NCBI GenBank assembly: GCA_003820375.1 | Contig: RPQH01000032.1 | Location: 1-43,969 of the forward strand | DNA: 43,969 nt | Direction of reading: 5' to 3' | Source: Ignavibacteriota bacterium | GTDB taxonomy: Bacteria; Bacteroidota; Ignavibacteria; Tepidaquicellales; OLB5 | Shown here: positions 33,992 to 42,409 of the stretch, in pieces | How the letters are laid out: each line of letters starts with the position of its first letter | Numbering within the stretch: position 1 is the stretch's first letter | Made by a program: the position numbers and the translations under genes | The notes under the pieces: generated by a model | What the model was told of the DNA's origin: nothing | The model's database searches: none | What the model saw: only the letters and a program-made list of their open reading frames with translations

Positions 33992-35563
33992 ATGAGAGCA
34001 CTTTTGTTATTTAGAAATTTTGTCTTCAGCAACAAGCTCTTCATTTTCTTTTTTGGACTGCTGGGATTACTTTCAATAAGTATTGCAATTTCTTCCTTGT
34101 TTTGGACCATTGATGGAGATAATATAGGATTATTATATGCGGCTTTTTTAACAGATAAGTTTCATCTTATTCCTTACCGGGATTTTTTCTATTTTCAGCT
34201 TCCTTTTGTTCATTTTTTTTATCTGCTCCTTCTAAAGATTTTCGGATACAGTATTCTAGGATTCAGGATTGCAAACTTAATTTTCCTGTTGGTATTTTCG
34301 GTTGTTTCTTACTTGTTATTCAAAAAAATTTCTATTAAAACTGCCGTTTGCGGAATTATTACTTTTTCATTGATTTATTTCATAGGCAGAACTTATTTAA
34401 GCCTGCAAAGAGATTATGTTTTAATCCTGCCTGTTATTGCTGCAATTTTATATTCTTACTCATATCCAAATAAAAAAATAAATAGTAAATCATTTTTTCT
34501 TGGATTCTGCTGTGCTTTGTCTTCTTCAATAAAACCTCATGCAATAATTATTTTTCCTGTGCTTTTTATTTTTAATATTTTGAGCAATACTGATAATGGC
34601 TTAAAAAATCATGCTTCAAAAATAATAATAAAGCAATTACTTTTTTCGGTGATGGGATTTTCACTCCCATTATTATTTACGGTTTTATATCTATGGTTTA
34701 CAGGTTCCTTCAACCCGTTTTGGGATATTCAAACAAATTTCACGGTACTGTATAGAGATTCAAAAATGTTTCTGGAAATTAATCCTTCAGAAACAAATAT
34801 CTTTACCAGGATACTAAAATTTCATACATACAGACCATTCCTATTGCCGGCAGCTTGTGGCTTTTATATATCTATATTCAGGTCTAATCTAAACAGACAA
34901 CAAAAACTTTTAATTTACGAATTAGCTGCTCTGATAGTATTTTTCTTATTGTATGTAATAATAGCTGCAAAATTTTTCTGGTATCACTGGCTGCCGTTTG
35001 CATATTTTACAATATTTCTAAGTTCTGCATGCTTTGTTGAACAAAAAAAGTCTGCTAATAAATTTGCATCGTTATCCGAATTTATTCCTCCATTAATAAT
35101 TTTTTTAATTATCGGAATTCAAATAGGCAGAGAGCAAAACAGGGACATTTTTATTGAGGAATTGTCAGGTAAATCGCGGGAATATTCTGCGCCGCATCCT
35201 TTTTACGACGATATTATTACTTCGGCTGAATTCTTAAAAATAAATCTCAAGCCGGGAGACAAAGTCTTACCCCTTGATAATACATCCACAGCAATTTATT
35301 CAATGTATCTTGCAAGAGCTGAAATGGCTAGTTATTATTCTTTGGTAACTGTGTTTTATTTAGGTGAAAAGGAATTTCCTAATTCAGAATATTTTCACAG
35401 AACGCATAAGGATTATATGGATAAATTCAGAGCAGCAAACCCACGCTTTGTTCTTAATTTTGCCGGAAGTAATATTTTTATAGATCTAAAGCAAATATTG
35501 GAAACTGAATACAATGCTATATCATTAAAATATGGCACCTTATATCAAAGAAAGAATGAATGA
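33992..35563 (+). CDS. Multi-pass membrane protein, probable GT-C-type glycosyltransferase
   Basis: A 523-aa protein with about ten membrane segments and a short C-terminal soluble domain. DGDNIGLLYAAFLTDKFHLIPYRDFFYFQLP near residues 48-78 resembles the first external loop of ArnT/PMT-type GT-C enzymes, where an acidic residue is catalytic. It would use a polyprenyl-phosphate sugar, matching the GT2 before it. The gap to that gene is 119 bp. The C-terminal part (about 410-520) is soluble and has no recognised motif. Confidence 0.75.
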   Translation: MRALLLFRNFVFSNKLFIFFFGLLGLLSISIAISSLFWTIDGDNIGLLYAAFLTDKFHLIPYRDFFYFQLPFVHFFYLLLLKIFGYSILGFRIANLIFLLVFSVVSYLLFKKISIKTAVCGIITFSLIYFIGRTYLSLQRDYVLILPVIAAILYSYSYPNKKINSKSFFLGFCCALSSSIKPHAIIIFPVLFIFNILSNTDNGLKNHASKIIIKQLLFSVMGFSLPLLFTVLYLWFTGSFNPFWDIQTNFTVLYRDSKMFLEINPSETNIFTRILKFHTYRPFLLPAACGFYISIFRSNLNRQQKLLIYELAALIVFFLLYVIIAAKFFWYHWLPFAYFTIFLSSACFVEQKKSANKFASLSEFIPPLIIFLIIGIQIGREQNRDIFIEELSGKSREYSAPHPFYDDIITSAEFLKINLKPGDKVLPLDNTSTAIYSMYLARAEMASYYSLVTVFYLGEKEFPNSEYFHRTHKDYMDKFRAANPRFVLNFAGSNIFIDLKQILETEYNAISLKYGTLYQRKNE

Positions 35564-35564
35564 A

Positions 35565-36305
35565 TTATCCTGCCCATATAAGTCCGTCAACATTATCCCT
35601 GAAATCTTTTAACCTGCACCATCCAGTAAAGCCATCTTCTGTTTTTATTAAAAACCAATCACAATTATCATCATACTTATAGTCTGTTTCATCATTTAAA
35701 CATTTAGGTGTAATATCCACTTTTATCAGCGATATTTTTGTCTTAGGTTGAAGAGTCTTTACGGCATTGGAATTATCATACTTTGCATTTAAGATATTAA
35801 ATGATTTGGTTACTTCTGCCGGAACATTAATGTCGTAAACATCTTCCATAATGTATGAAAGTGTTTTATTCTTTGAGTCAAACTTATGTCTAAAATCAAT
35901 GGAATAAAATCCCATCCATATATTTTCTTCCAAAATTTTATTACCTGTAGTATTAACTCCAAAGTTTCCGGGTAAATATCCGCATTGAACTATTTCTCCG
36001 TTAACAAACTGGTAAAAAAAACACTCCATGTAATCACTTGAACCATATCCTTTTACAATGATTTCGCATAAGTTATCATTTCTATCCATGTCAATAATTT
36101 CTATTGATGCATCATATCCTTCTGCAAACTGTCCTTCCAAAGACTTCTTATTAATTCTCAAAATATATTTCCCGTTTTCATTGCTGGAAAATTTAATATT
36201 TTCCTCAGCCCTGTCATAGTTTAAATCTATAACAACAGTTGTATCCCTTGTATAAATTTGTGAAGATAGTATAATAAGTAAAAATAAAATTATTTTTAAT
36301 TTCAT
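35565..36305 (-). CDS. Secreted protein with C-terminal SH3-like domain
   Basis: A 246-aa protein with a Sec signal peptide (MKLKIILFLLIILSSQIYT). The middle is beta-rich (NDNLCEIIVKGYGSSDYMECFF). The C-terminus, from about residue 190, reads ISLIKVDI..DCDWFLIKTEDGFTGWCRLKDF, the pattern of a bacterial SH3-like domain, where WFxIKxxDGxxGW is typical. Such domains bind peptidoglycan or other wall parts. It converges on the glycan cluster with a 1-bp gap after 35563. Confidence 0.7.
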   Translation of the reverse strand: MKLKIILFLLIILSSQIYTRDTTVVIDLNYDRAEENIKFSSNENGKYILRINKKSLEGQFAEGYDASIEIIDMDRNDNLCEIIVKGYGSSDYMECFFYQFVNGEIVQCGYLPGNFGVNTTGNKILEENIWMGFYSIDFRHKFDSKNKTLSYIMEDVYDINVPAEVTKSFNILNAKYDNSNAVKTLQPKTKISLIKVDITPKCLNDETDYKYDDNCDWFLIKTEDGFTGWCRLKDFRDNVDGLIWAG

Positions 36306-36480
36306 TGCTTAACGGTTAATTTAATAATTAATACACAAATATATGAAATATTTTTTTACATTCAATTATTAATTGTATTATATGTTGAATTTCTTAATAT
36401 TTGCGAAAGGTGAATATCCAACTATTGAAGGAATAAATCTTGACAAATTCCGTAATGCATTAATAAAACAAACAAAACGC

Positions 36481-36900
36481 ATGAAAGAAACAAAGTTCAG
36501 GGGGAAATCTAACGTAACAGCGAAAAATAAAACTAAAAAAAGTGTTCCTGCAAAAAATGTAGATGAATACCTTGCTTCTCTGCCCGAAGATGTTATGGTA
36601 ATGTTAGAGAAAATCCGCAGTGCTATCAAATCTGCAGCACCAAAAGCTGAAGAAAAAATTAGTTACCAAATTCCAACTTACAAATATCACAAACCATTAA
36701 TTCATTTCATGGCACACAAGGATTATTGCAGTCTTATTGCAGTAAGTAAATCAATATTGGAAAAATTTAAGAAAGAGCTTGATGGATATGATGTATCAGG
36801 TACAACAATACATTTTACAGCAGATAACCCGCTTCCTGCTTCTTTAGTTAAGAAAATTGTAAAGGAAAGAATTAAAGAGAACGAAGCAAGAAAGAAATAA
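36481..36900 (+). CDS. DUF1801-family protein
   Basis: A protein of about 139 aa with the DUF1801 core. VDEYLASLPEDVMVMLEKIRSAIKSAAPKAEEKISYQIPTYKYHKPLIHF is typical of the iron-chaperone-like or YdeI/YdhG family. I start at the ATG at 36481; an in-frame ATG at 36382 and a TTG at 36373 would add a run of residues with no family resemblance. No strong Shine-Dalgarno is seen. The role of the family in bacteria is unsettled. It converges on the DinB gene with a 10-bp gap. Confidence 0.8.
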   Translation: MKETKFRGKSNVTAKNKTKKSVPAKNVDEYLASLPEDVMVMLEKIRSAIKSAAPKAEEKISYQIPTYKYHKPLIHFMAHKDYCSLIAVSKSILEKFKKELDGYDVSGTTIHFTADNPLPASLVKKIVKERIKENEARKK

Positions 36901-36910
36901 GTTAATTTCA

Positions 36911-37420
36911 TTACCATCCGCCCGCATAATCAATAGTTAATGGTTTTATTGTACTTTCCAAATATAAATATTGCAAACGGAGTATCTGCCTTATATGCAG
37001 TATATCATGTGCCAGCCATGAAACAAGCATTTGCCGTGCGTTAAAATCACCGAATTTAGGATGACTGACGGTCTTATCCAAATCGGAATCATCAATTGTA
37101 TTAAGCCAATCGATTGACTGCTTCCGTTCATAAATGAAGTTATTCAAAGATTCCTGAAAATCCTTTTCAATATATTTTCTTTCAATAACCCATGCAGAAG
37201 GATGGATTGGAGCCCATTCAGTATTTCCTTCTAATATATGTTTTAACCTGTCACGGAAATCATCTCTTTCTTCATCATATAGATGATTTATAACTTCAAG
37301 CAGGCACCATTTATCCGGTGAAGGTTTCCATTTAATAAAATCTTCAGGATAAGCAGATGTAAGATTTTGAAATACATGAATATTAGATTGAAATGATATT
37401 ATTGCTGATTGTATGTTCAT
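36911..37420 (-). CDS. DinB-family protein
   Basis: A 169-aa four-helix bundle protein of the DinB/YfiT-like family. The three metal-binding histidines are visible as H46 (VINHLYDEE), H138 and H142 (WLAHDILHIRQI). WKPSPDKWCLLEVINHL is the family's opening. Family members bind Zn or Ni, and some are thiol-S-transferases that use bacillithiol or mycothiol. As bshA lies in this window at 42410, a bacillithiol-dependent role is plausible but unproven. Confidence 0.85.
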   Translation of the reverse strand: MNIQSAIISFQSNIHVFQNLTSAYPEDFIKWKPSPDKWCLLEVINHLYDEERDDFRDRLKHILEGNTEWAPIHPSAWVIERKYIEKDFQESLNNFIYERKQSIDWLNTIDDSDLDKTVSHPKFGDFNARQMLVSWLAHDILHIRQILRLQYLYLESTIKPLTIDYAGGW

Positions 37421-37561
37421 TTTATTGGCAATTATAATTAAATTGAATTAACAAATATAATAAAATAATTTCCTTTAAATAAAACAAGCTCAACAAACTT
37501 AACGAACTCATTCCGCTTTTCCTTAGTTTCTGTAAATAAAATTAAGTAATTTTGCATTGAA

Positions 37562-38380
37562 ATGGAATTATTTAAAATTGGATTTATAACTGTCTCTTTA
37601 ATAGATGTTATTGACATATTGATTGTCTGTTACATCTTTTACAAGCTGTATATAGTAATGAGGGGTACTATTGCCTCCCAGATATTTGTAGGGCTTATCC
37701 TGATTATTATCATATCATTGGTAGCACAGACCTTTAGCATGAAATCCCTGGGATGGATTTTCAGCAGGCTGACCGATATCTGGGTAATTGCCTTCATTAT
37801 ATTGTTCCAGCCGGAGATAAGAAGAATACTGCTTGTGATAGGCAGAACAAGGATAGCACGGTTCTTCTTTAAGATTAGTTCCGGTGAGACAATCAATGAA
37901 GTTATAGAAGCTGTAAAAGAATTGAAACAAAGGAATTTAGGTGCGCTTATTGTTATTTCAAGGGGCGGAGGATTGACTTCATTTATTGAGACAGGCGAAA
38001 CATTACAGGCAAAAGTAAATAAAGAGCTTTTAATCTCAATTTTTAATACCCGTTCGCCTCTGCATGACGGGGCTGTGATAATTCAGAATAATATAATTGA
38101 AGCAGCAAGATGTATTTTACCGCTTTCACCGGCAGAAAAAATTATGAATCGTAAGCTTGGTACAAGGCACCGGGCAGGGCTTGGTATGTCTGAGCAGGTT
38201 AATGCTTTGATAATTATTCTTTCTGAAGAGACCGGGGATATTTCAATTGCACAGGACGGAAATATGAAAACATGCAATGATTATGAAGAACTTAGAAAAG
38301 AACTTATAGGTATTTTTGAGGGTTCTGATGTGAAGAAATCGATGAAAGAGATTTTCGAGGAAATGGAGGAAGGAAGCTGA
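37562..38380 (+). CDS. cdaA: Diadenylate cyclase CdaA
   Basis: A 272-aa membrane enzyme that makes c-di-AMP from two ATP. Three N-terminal membrane helices fit residues 10-88. The DAC domain has the catalytic DGA at 169-171 (SPLHDGAVI) and RHR at 202-204 (GTRHRAGLG). The length is normal for CdaA. No cdaR (YbbR) gene follows, as it does in many Firmicutes; instead pcm follows with a one-base overlap. c-di-AMP controls potassium and osmotic balance. Confidence 0.95.
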   Translation: MELFKIGFITVSLIDVIDILIVCYIFYKLYIVMRGTIASQIFVGLILIIIISLVAQTFSMKSLGWIFSRLTDIWVIAFIILFQPEIRRILLVIGRTRIARFFFKISSGETINEVIEAVKELKQRNLGALIVISRGGGLTSFIETGETLQAKVNKELLISIFNTRSPLHDGAVIIQNNIIEAARCILPLSPAEKIMNRKLGTRHRAGLGMSEQVNALIIILSEETGDISIAQDGNMKTCNDYEELRKELIGIFEGSDVKKSMKEIFEEMEEGS

Positions 38381-39027
38381 TGCTCCTTTTACAGGAAGAA
38401 AAGAAATCACTGATAAATACATTAAGGGGTAAAGGGATTATCGATGAACGTATCCTTAATGCAATTTATAATGTTCCCCGTGAAAAATTCATACCTGAGG
38501 CTTTCCGTAAATATGCATACGACGATAATGCTCTCCCCATAGAGTGCCAGCAAACCATTTCGCAGCCTTTCACTGTGGCATATATGACACTTGCTTTGAA
38601 TATTCAGCCGGGTGATAAAGTACTTGAGGTGGGAACAGGTTCCGGGTACCAGACTGCAATACTTTGTGAGCTTGGTGCGGATGTATATACAATTGAGAGA
38701 ATCGAGCAATTATATAACTCTTCCAAAGAATTGCTGGAATCACTCGGTTACCGCTTTCATATAAATCTTGGTGACGGTACAATGGGATGGGAAGAGTGTG
38801 CGCCGTATAATAAAATAATTGTTACTGCAGGTGCTCCTTCAATTCCACCCACATTGATAGACCAGCTTGATATGAACGGCAAAATGACAATACCTGTGGG
38901 CTCGCTTGAATTCCAGAAGCTTTACGATATTACTAAAACACCGGAGAAGGTTGAATATAAAGTTCATGAGGCTTTTAAATTTGTTCCGTTGATAGGGCAA
39001 GAGGGCTGGAATAAAAGTTTACGATGA
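38380..39027 (+). CDS. pcm: Protein-L-isoaspartate O-methyltransferase
   Basis: A 215-aa SAM-dependent repair enzyme for isoaspartyl residues in damaged proteins. ECQQTISQPFTVAYM (residues 55-69) is the isoaspartate-binding signature, VLEVGTGSGYQTAIL (81-95) is motif I, and VTAGAPSIPPTL is motif II. Its start overlaps the cdaA stop (TGATG), so translation is coupled; miaA overlaps its end by 4 bp. With the isoaspartyl peptidase at 17031, two isoaspartate-handling steps are in this window, but they are far apart. Confidence 0.95.
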   Translation: MLLLQEEKKSLINTLRGKGIIDERILNAIYNVPREKFIPEAFRKYAYDDNALPIECQQTISQPFTVAYMTLALNIQPGDKVLEVGTGSGYQTAILCELGADVYTIERIEQLYNSSKELLESLGYRFHINLGDGTMGWEECAPYNKIIVTAGAPSIPPTLIDQLDMNGKMTIPVGSLEFQKLYDITKTPEKVEYKVHEAFKFVPLIGQEGWNKSLR

Positions 39028-39992
39028 AAGCTAAAGTATTAGCTATAGTGGGACCAACTGCATCGGGTAAAACTGAAATTGCATTTCAAGTTGCAAAGCT
39101 GGTAAAAAATCATTTCAACAAAACACCTGAAATAATATCTGCTGACTCAAGGCAGATATATAAAAAAATCCAAATTGCCGCCGCACATCCCCCTGAAGAA
39201 TATCTGAAAAATATTAAACATCATTTTATCAATGAATACGAACTGACAGATGAATTCAATGCAGGTGAATTTGGTGAAAAGGCAGGCGTTTTAATAAAAG
39301 ATATTTTAGATAAGGGCAGTATCCCGGTAATAGCGGGCGGCAGCGGATTATATTTACGCTCTTTGATATACGGGTTATTTGACTTTGAAGAGGAGTTTGG
39401 TGAAGAAGAGTATGAAGAGAAAAAAGATGTAATAAGAAATAAGCTGAATGAAAGACTGGAAGCAGAAGGCAGTGAAGCATTATATAACGAGTTATTGAAA
39501 GTTGACAGCATTACTGCCGGAAAATTTGATGCTACAAAAAGCAGGAGAATAATCCGGGCACTTGAAGTATTTTATTTAACAGGTACACCGATATCCCAAT
39601 GGCATGAAAATAAAGTTGATGTTGGATTTGAAACAATTCAGTATGGCATAAACTGGGAAAGGCCGGTGCTGTATAACAGAATAAACAAACGGGTTGATAA
39701 TATGCTGAATGAAGGATTGCTTGAAGAGATTGATAATCTGAAAAAAGAAGGGTATCATTATAAGCATAATAATTCACTTAATACGGTAGGGGTAAAAGAA
39801 GCATTCGATTATCTTGACGGAAAAATTGAAAGAGAAGAAATGATTGAATTAATAAAACGGAATACCCGCCGCTATGCAAAACGCCAGATGACATGGTTCC
39901 GGAAAGATAAAAATATTAAATGGATTGATGTAAATGATGAAGTGGATTTTAAAGAAATAGCAGAATGGATATTTATAGAGTTATACGGATAA
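39024..39992 (+). CDS. miaA: tRNA dimethylallyltransferase MiaA
   Basis: A 322-aa enzyme that adds a dimethylallyl group to A37 of tRNAs that read UNN codons, including tRNA-Ser(UGA) found in this window. GPTASGKT (residues 10-17) is the P-loop and SADSRQIYK (39-47) the substrate-binding signature; NTVGVKEAFDYLDG and RRYAKRQMTWFR near the C-terminus are conserved. It overlaps pcm by 4 bp and ends the cdaA-pcm-miaA run. Confidence 0.95.
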   Translation: MKAKVLAIVGPTASGKTEIAFQVAKLVKNHFNKTPEIISADSRQIYKKIQIAAAHPPEEYLKNIKHHFINEYELTDEFNAGEFGEKAGVLIKDILDKGSIPVIAGGSGLYLRSLIYGLFDFEEEFGEEEYEEKKDVIRNKLNERLEAEGSEALYNELLKVDSITAGKFDATKSRRIIRALEVFYLTGTPISQWHENKVDVGFETIQYGINWERPVLYNRINKRVDNMLNEGLLEEIDNLKKEGYHYKHNNSLNTVGVKEAFDYLDGKIEREEMIELIKRNTRRYAKRQMTWFRKDKNIKWIDVNDEVDFKEIAEWIFIELYG

Positions 39993-39998
39993 AATATT

Positions 39999-40358
39999 TT
40001 ATGCATTCATGAAATAGATATAAGAATCTTTCATAGAAATATCTTTAAAAAATTTATTTCTAACATTATATGCATTTCTTAGCATTTTTATCGTTTTATT
40101 GTCCGGTTCCATTACTGTTACACTATCATATATTAACTGATTTATTTTCTTATTCCTGATAATTTTATCAAGTATTTTGTACAACTTTAAAGGACCATCG
40201 GTTTTAACCATAGGACTTGTTACAATAAATTTCCAATAGCCATCATCATTATCATAAATCCATAAGGCATCATGAATTTTTATATCTTCTTTTTTTAATC
40301 CATCAAGAAGTTCTTGACCGGCTGTTATTTTATTTTCTACCAATGTTGTTTTATCCAT
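39999..40358 (-). CDS. Uncharacterised partner of the HEPN gene
   Basis: A 119-aa protein that I do not recognise by name. The central part (DALWIYDNDDGYWKFIVTSPMVKTDGPLKLYKILDKII) shows a beta-turn-beta pattern followed by a helix; the C-terminal part has VTVMEPDNKTIKMLRNAYN. No catalytic motif is visible. Its start lies inside the upstream HEPN-domain gene (22-bp overlap), so the two are translated together. Together they may form a toxin-antitoxin-like or defence pair. Confidence 0.65.
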   Translation of the reverse strand: MDKTTLVENKITAGQELLDGLKKEDIKIHDALWIYDNDDGYWKFIVTSPMVKTDGPLKLYKILDKIIRNKKINQLIYDSVTVMEPDNKTIKMLRNAYNVRNKFFKDISMKDSYIYFMNA

Positions 40359-40747
40359 TTTAATATTCCATTTCTACTTGCAATAGCATTATACATATTT
40401 TCAGCTTTATTTTTATCATGAAATTCGTATCTGCTGTCTTCGTTCCAATCCTTTACAACAAGCCATTTTGCACTAAAGTTCACATTTGTACTTTTTTCAT
40501 TTTCAAATTGTACTGATAAACCTGCAATATCCATCAAAGTTCTTAGTTCATGTGTAAATGACTTATTGGCAAGCTTTTTATCGGGAAAATCATATTTGTT
40601 TGTTTTTTTTGCTATGCAAGATTTTAGAGCACATTCTATTGCATAACCACAAAGATAATACGCACCATTATAATTTCCAGTATGTAACAATTCACGAGCT
40701 TCCTTAAGCCGTATCTTGCTAATTTTCTGTAAATCAGATCTATTCAT
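40337..40747 (-). CDS. HEPN-domain protein
   Basis: A 136-aa helical protein. I take the ATG at 40747; the frame can be read from a TTG at 40801 but adds only a hydrophobic stretch. The HEPN signature is RLKEARELLHTGNYNGAYYLCGYAIECALKSCIAKK near residues 12-47. WNEDSRYEFH and the C-terminal helix complete the fold. The RNase RX4-6H motif of active HEPN toxins is not clearly present; RYEFH has a shorter gap. It could bind nucleotides or act with the partner gene downstream. Confidence 0.75.
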   Translation of the reverse strand: MNRSDLQKISKIRLKEARELLHTGNYNGAYYLCGYAIECALKSCIAKKTNKYDFPDKKLANKSFTHELRTLMDIAGLSVQFENEKSTNVNFSAKWLVVKDWNEDSRYEFHDKNKAENMYNAIASRNGILKWIKQHW

Positions 40748-40878
40748 CAGTATAAAAATACAAAATAAAATACTGATAAAATAGCACTTTCTAATTTTCA
40801 ATCACCAAATGATATAAGATTGAGATATTATTAAGATTGGACAAAATCCTAAAAAATTCAGATATATGTATTGAGGAT

Positions 40879-41553
40879 TCAATAATACTTCATTCCCAGC
40901 TTTACCATTTCTCTTAATGAGGGGTGCGGTCTGTAGCGGTCTTCACCAAACTCCTCAAATAATGAATTAAGAATATTATAAACAAGCTCTACCCCAAGCT
41001 TATCCGCCCATTCAAGAGGACCGTAAGGATAATTTGTTCCGAGCTTCATTGCTGTATCAATATCTTCCTTGTTTGCTATTTGTTCCGCATACACCTGTGC
41101 CGCTTCATTTATTATCATTGCAACAATGCGGGGGAAAACCATTCCGCTTCTGTCAGGTACTATCGTATATGCTTTGTCTTGTTCTTTCAGAAAAGCATCA
41201 ACAATATACATTATCTGGTCATCTGTCTTTCTTGAAGGTGCTATTTCAAATCTCTTTGATTCGGTAATATTATTATATAATCCAATACCAATTAATCTCC
41301 CGGGAAAATTACTGCTGCTTGCCTGCTCATAAACAGGAATACATAATGATGAAGAAAGAACGGGTATATTTTTACCTGAATGTTCGTCAATAAATTTTAT
41401 ATTTTCAAGCTTCGTTTCTTTCGGGTAATTTGTTGTTTCTATTATTATATCAACAGAATCATCCGGTTTATCAACAAAATTAGTATTGTTTGTAAATATG
41501 GTTTTTAATTCATTATTAACAGATTCTTCGCCAAGTAAAAAGATTTTTTTCAT
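40879..41553 (-). CDS. 3-hydroxyacyl-CoA dehydrogenase-like protein, lacking the usual NAD loop
   Basis: A 224-aa protein. The C-terminal half (GTNYPYGPLEWADKLGVELVYNILNSL, ending RYRPHPSLREMV) is the 3HCDH C-terminal domain. The N-terminal half has the Rossmann strand order (IFLLGEESVNNEL, then IIETTNY and VLSSSLCI) but lacks the GxGxxG loop, and is shorter than the usual 280-300 aa. It may be a CoA-binding or regulatory relative rather than an active dehydrogenase. It is divergent from the next gene, with only 3 bp between the two start codons. Confidence 0.78.
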   Translation of the reverse strand: MKKIFLLGEESVNNELKTIFTNNTNFVDKPDDSVDIIIETTNYPKETKLENIKFIDEHSGKNIPVLSSSLCIPVYEQASSSNFPGRLIGIGLYNNITESKRFEIAPSRKTDDQIMYIVDAFLKEQDKAYTIVPDRSGMVFPRIVAMIINEAAQVYAEQIANKEDIDTAMKLGTNYPYGPLEWADKLGVELVYNILNSLFEEFGEDRYRPHPSLREMVKLGMKYY

Positions 41554-41556
41554 AAT

Positions 41557-42336
41557 ATGAAATTTAATGTCCTGAAAAAAAGATTAGATGAATTATACTT
41601 AATTTATAAAAAGAAATTTTCTTCAAAAGACCCCGTATGGAATCTTCACAGGTTTTCCAATCCTGCCGATATTGAAATTACTGGGCTTATTACTTCTGCT
41701 TATTCATATGGACAGGTTGACCTTATCAATAAATTCATTGATAAGTTACTGGCAGCTACCGGTAACAAGCCGCACGAATTTACAATTAATTTTCAGAAAC
41801 GTAAAGATAAAAAATTCCTTCAGGGTCTTAATTACAGATTCAACACTGATAAGGACCTGATTGACCTTTTCAGTTCCTTAAATTCTAATTTAACAGAGTT
41901 TGGTTCTTTATATAATATTTTTAATGCTTATTATTCTGAAGAGCATGAAAATATAATTCCTGCATTAACAGGTTTTACAGGAAAGCTCAGGGAACAAATG
42001 CCGGTAAGGAAAGATAAATCATACAGGGATTATTTAATACCGGCACCTGTTCAAAATAGTACATGCAAAAGGCTTAATATGTTGTTAAGATGGATGGTGA
42101 GGAAGGACGATATCGATTTAGGGATATGGCAGGGGATAAGCACTTCCAAACTAATAATTCCCGTAGATGTGCATATAGCAAGGATAGCTTTAGAACGGGG
42201 TTTTGTTAAAAGAAGAACAATTGATATGAAATTTGCTGTTGAATTAACGGCATTTCTGAAGCAATTTGATGAAAATGACCCTGTGAAATACGATTTTGCT
42301 CTTTGCCATCTGGGAATTGAGGGGAAAAAATTTTAG
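41557..42336 (+). CDS. TIGR02757-family protein
   Basis: A 259-aa protein of the TIGR02757 family, known mostly from Bacteroidota and relatives. VLKKRLDELYLIYKKKFSSKDPVWNLHRFSNPADIEITGLITSAYSYGQ at the N-terminus, RLNMLLRWMVRKDDIDLGIW in the middle and IIPVDVHIARIALERGF near the C-terminus are the family's conserved blocks. The IPVDVHxxR region resembles a helix-hairpin-helix DNA glycosylase-like fold. The reaction is not established. It starts 3 bp from the divergent gene and lies 73 bp before bshA. Confidence 0.9.
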   Translation: MKFNVLKKRLDELYLIYKKKFSSKDPVWNLHRFSNPADIEITGLITSAYSYGQVDLINKFIDKLLAATGNKPHEFTINFQKRKDKKFLQGLNYRFNTDKDLIDLFSSLNSNLTEFGSLYNIFNAYYSEEHENIIPALTGFTGKLREQMPVRKDKSYRDYLIPAPVQNSTCKRLNMLLRWMVRKDDIDLGIWQGISTSKLIIPVDVHIARIALERGFVKRRTIDMKFAVELTAFLKQFDENDPVKYDFALCHLGIEGKKF

Positions 42337-42409
42337 TGTTCATAATTGAACTTTTTACACTAAATTAGCTTCCCTGCATTAATAAAAGAATTAAATATAG
42401 GAAATTACA

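Noticed and set aside
37547..37554. TAATTTTG before cdaA as a Bacteroidota-type -7 element
   Set aside because: It fits TAnnTTTG, but there is no TTTG at the proper upstream distance and the start would be almost leaderless. The site at 32890 favours classical promoter elements in this genome.
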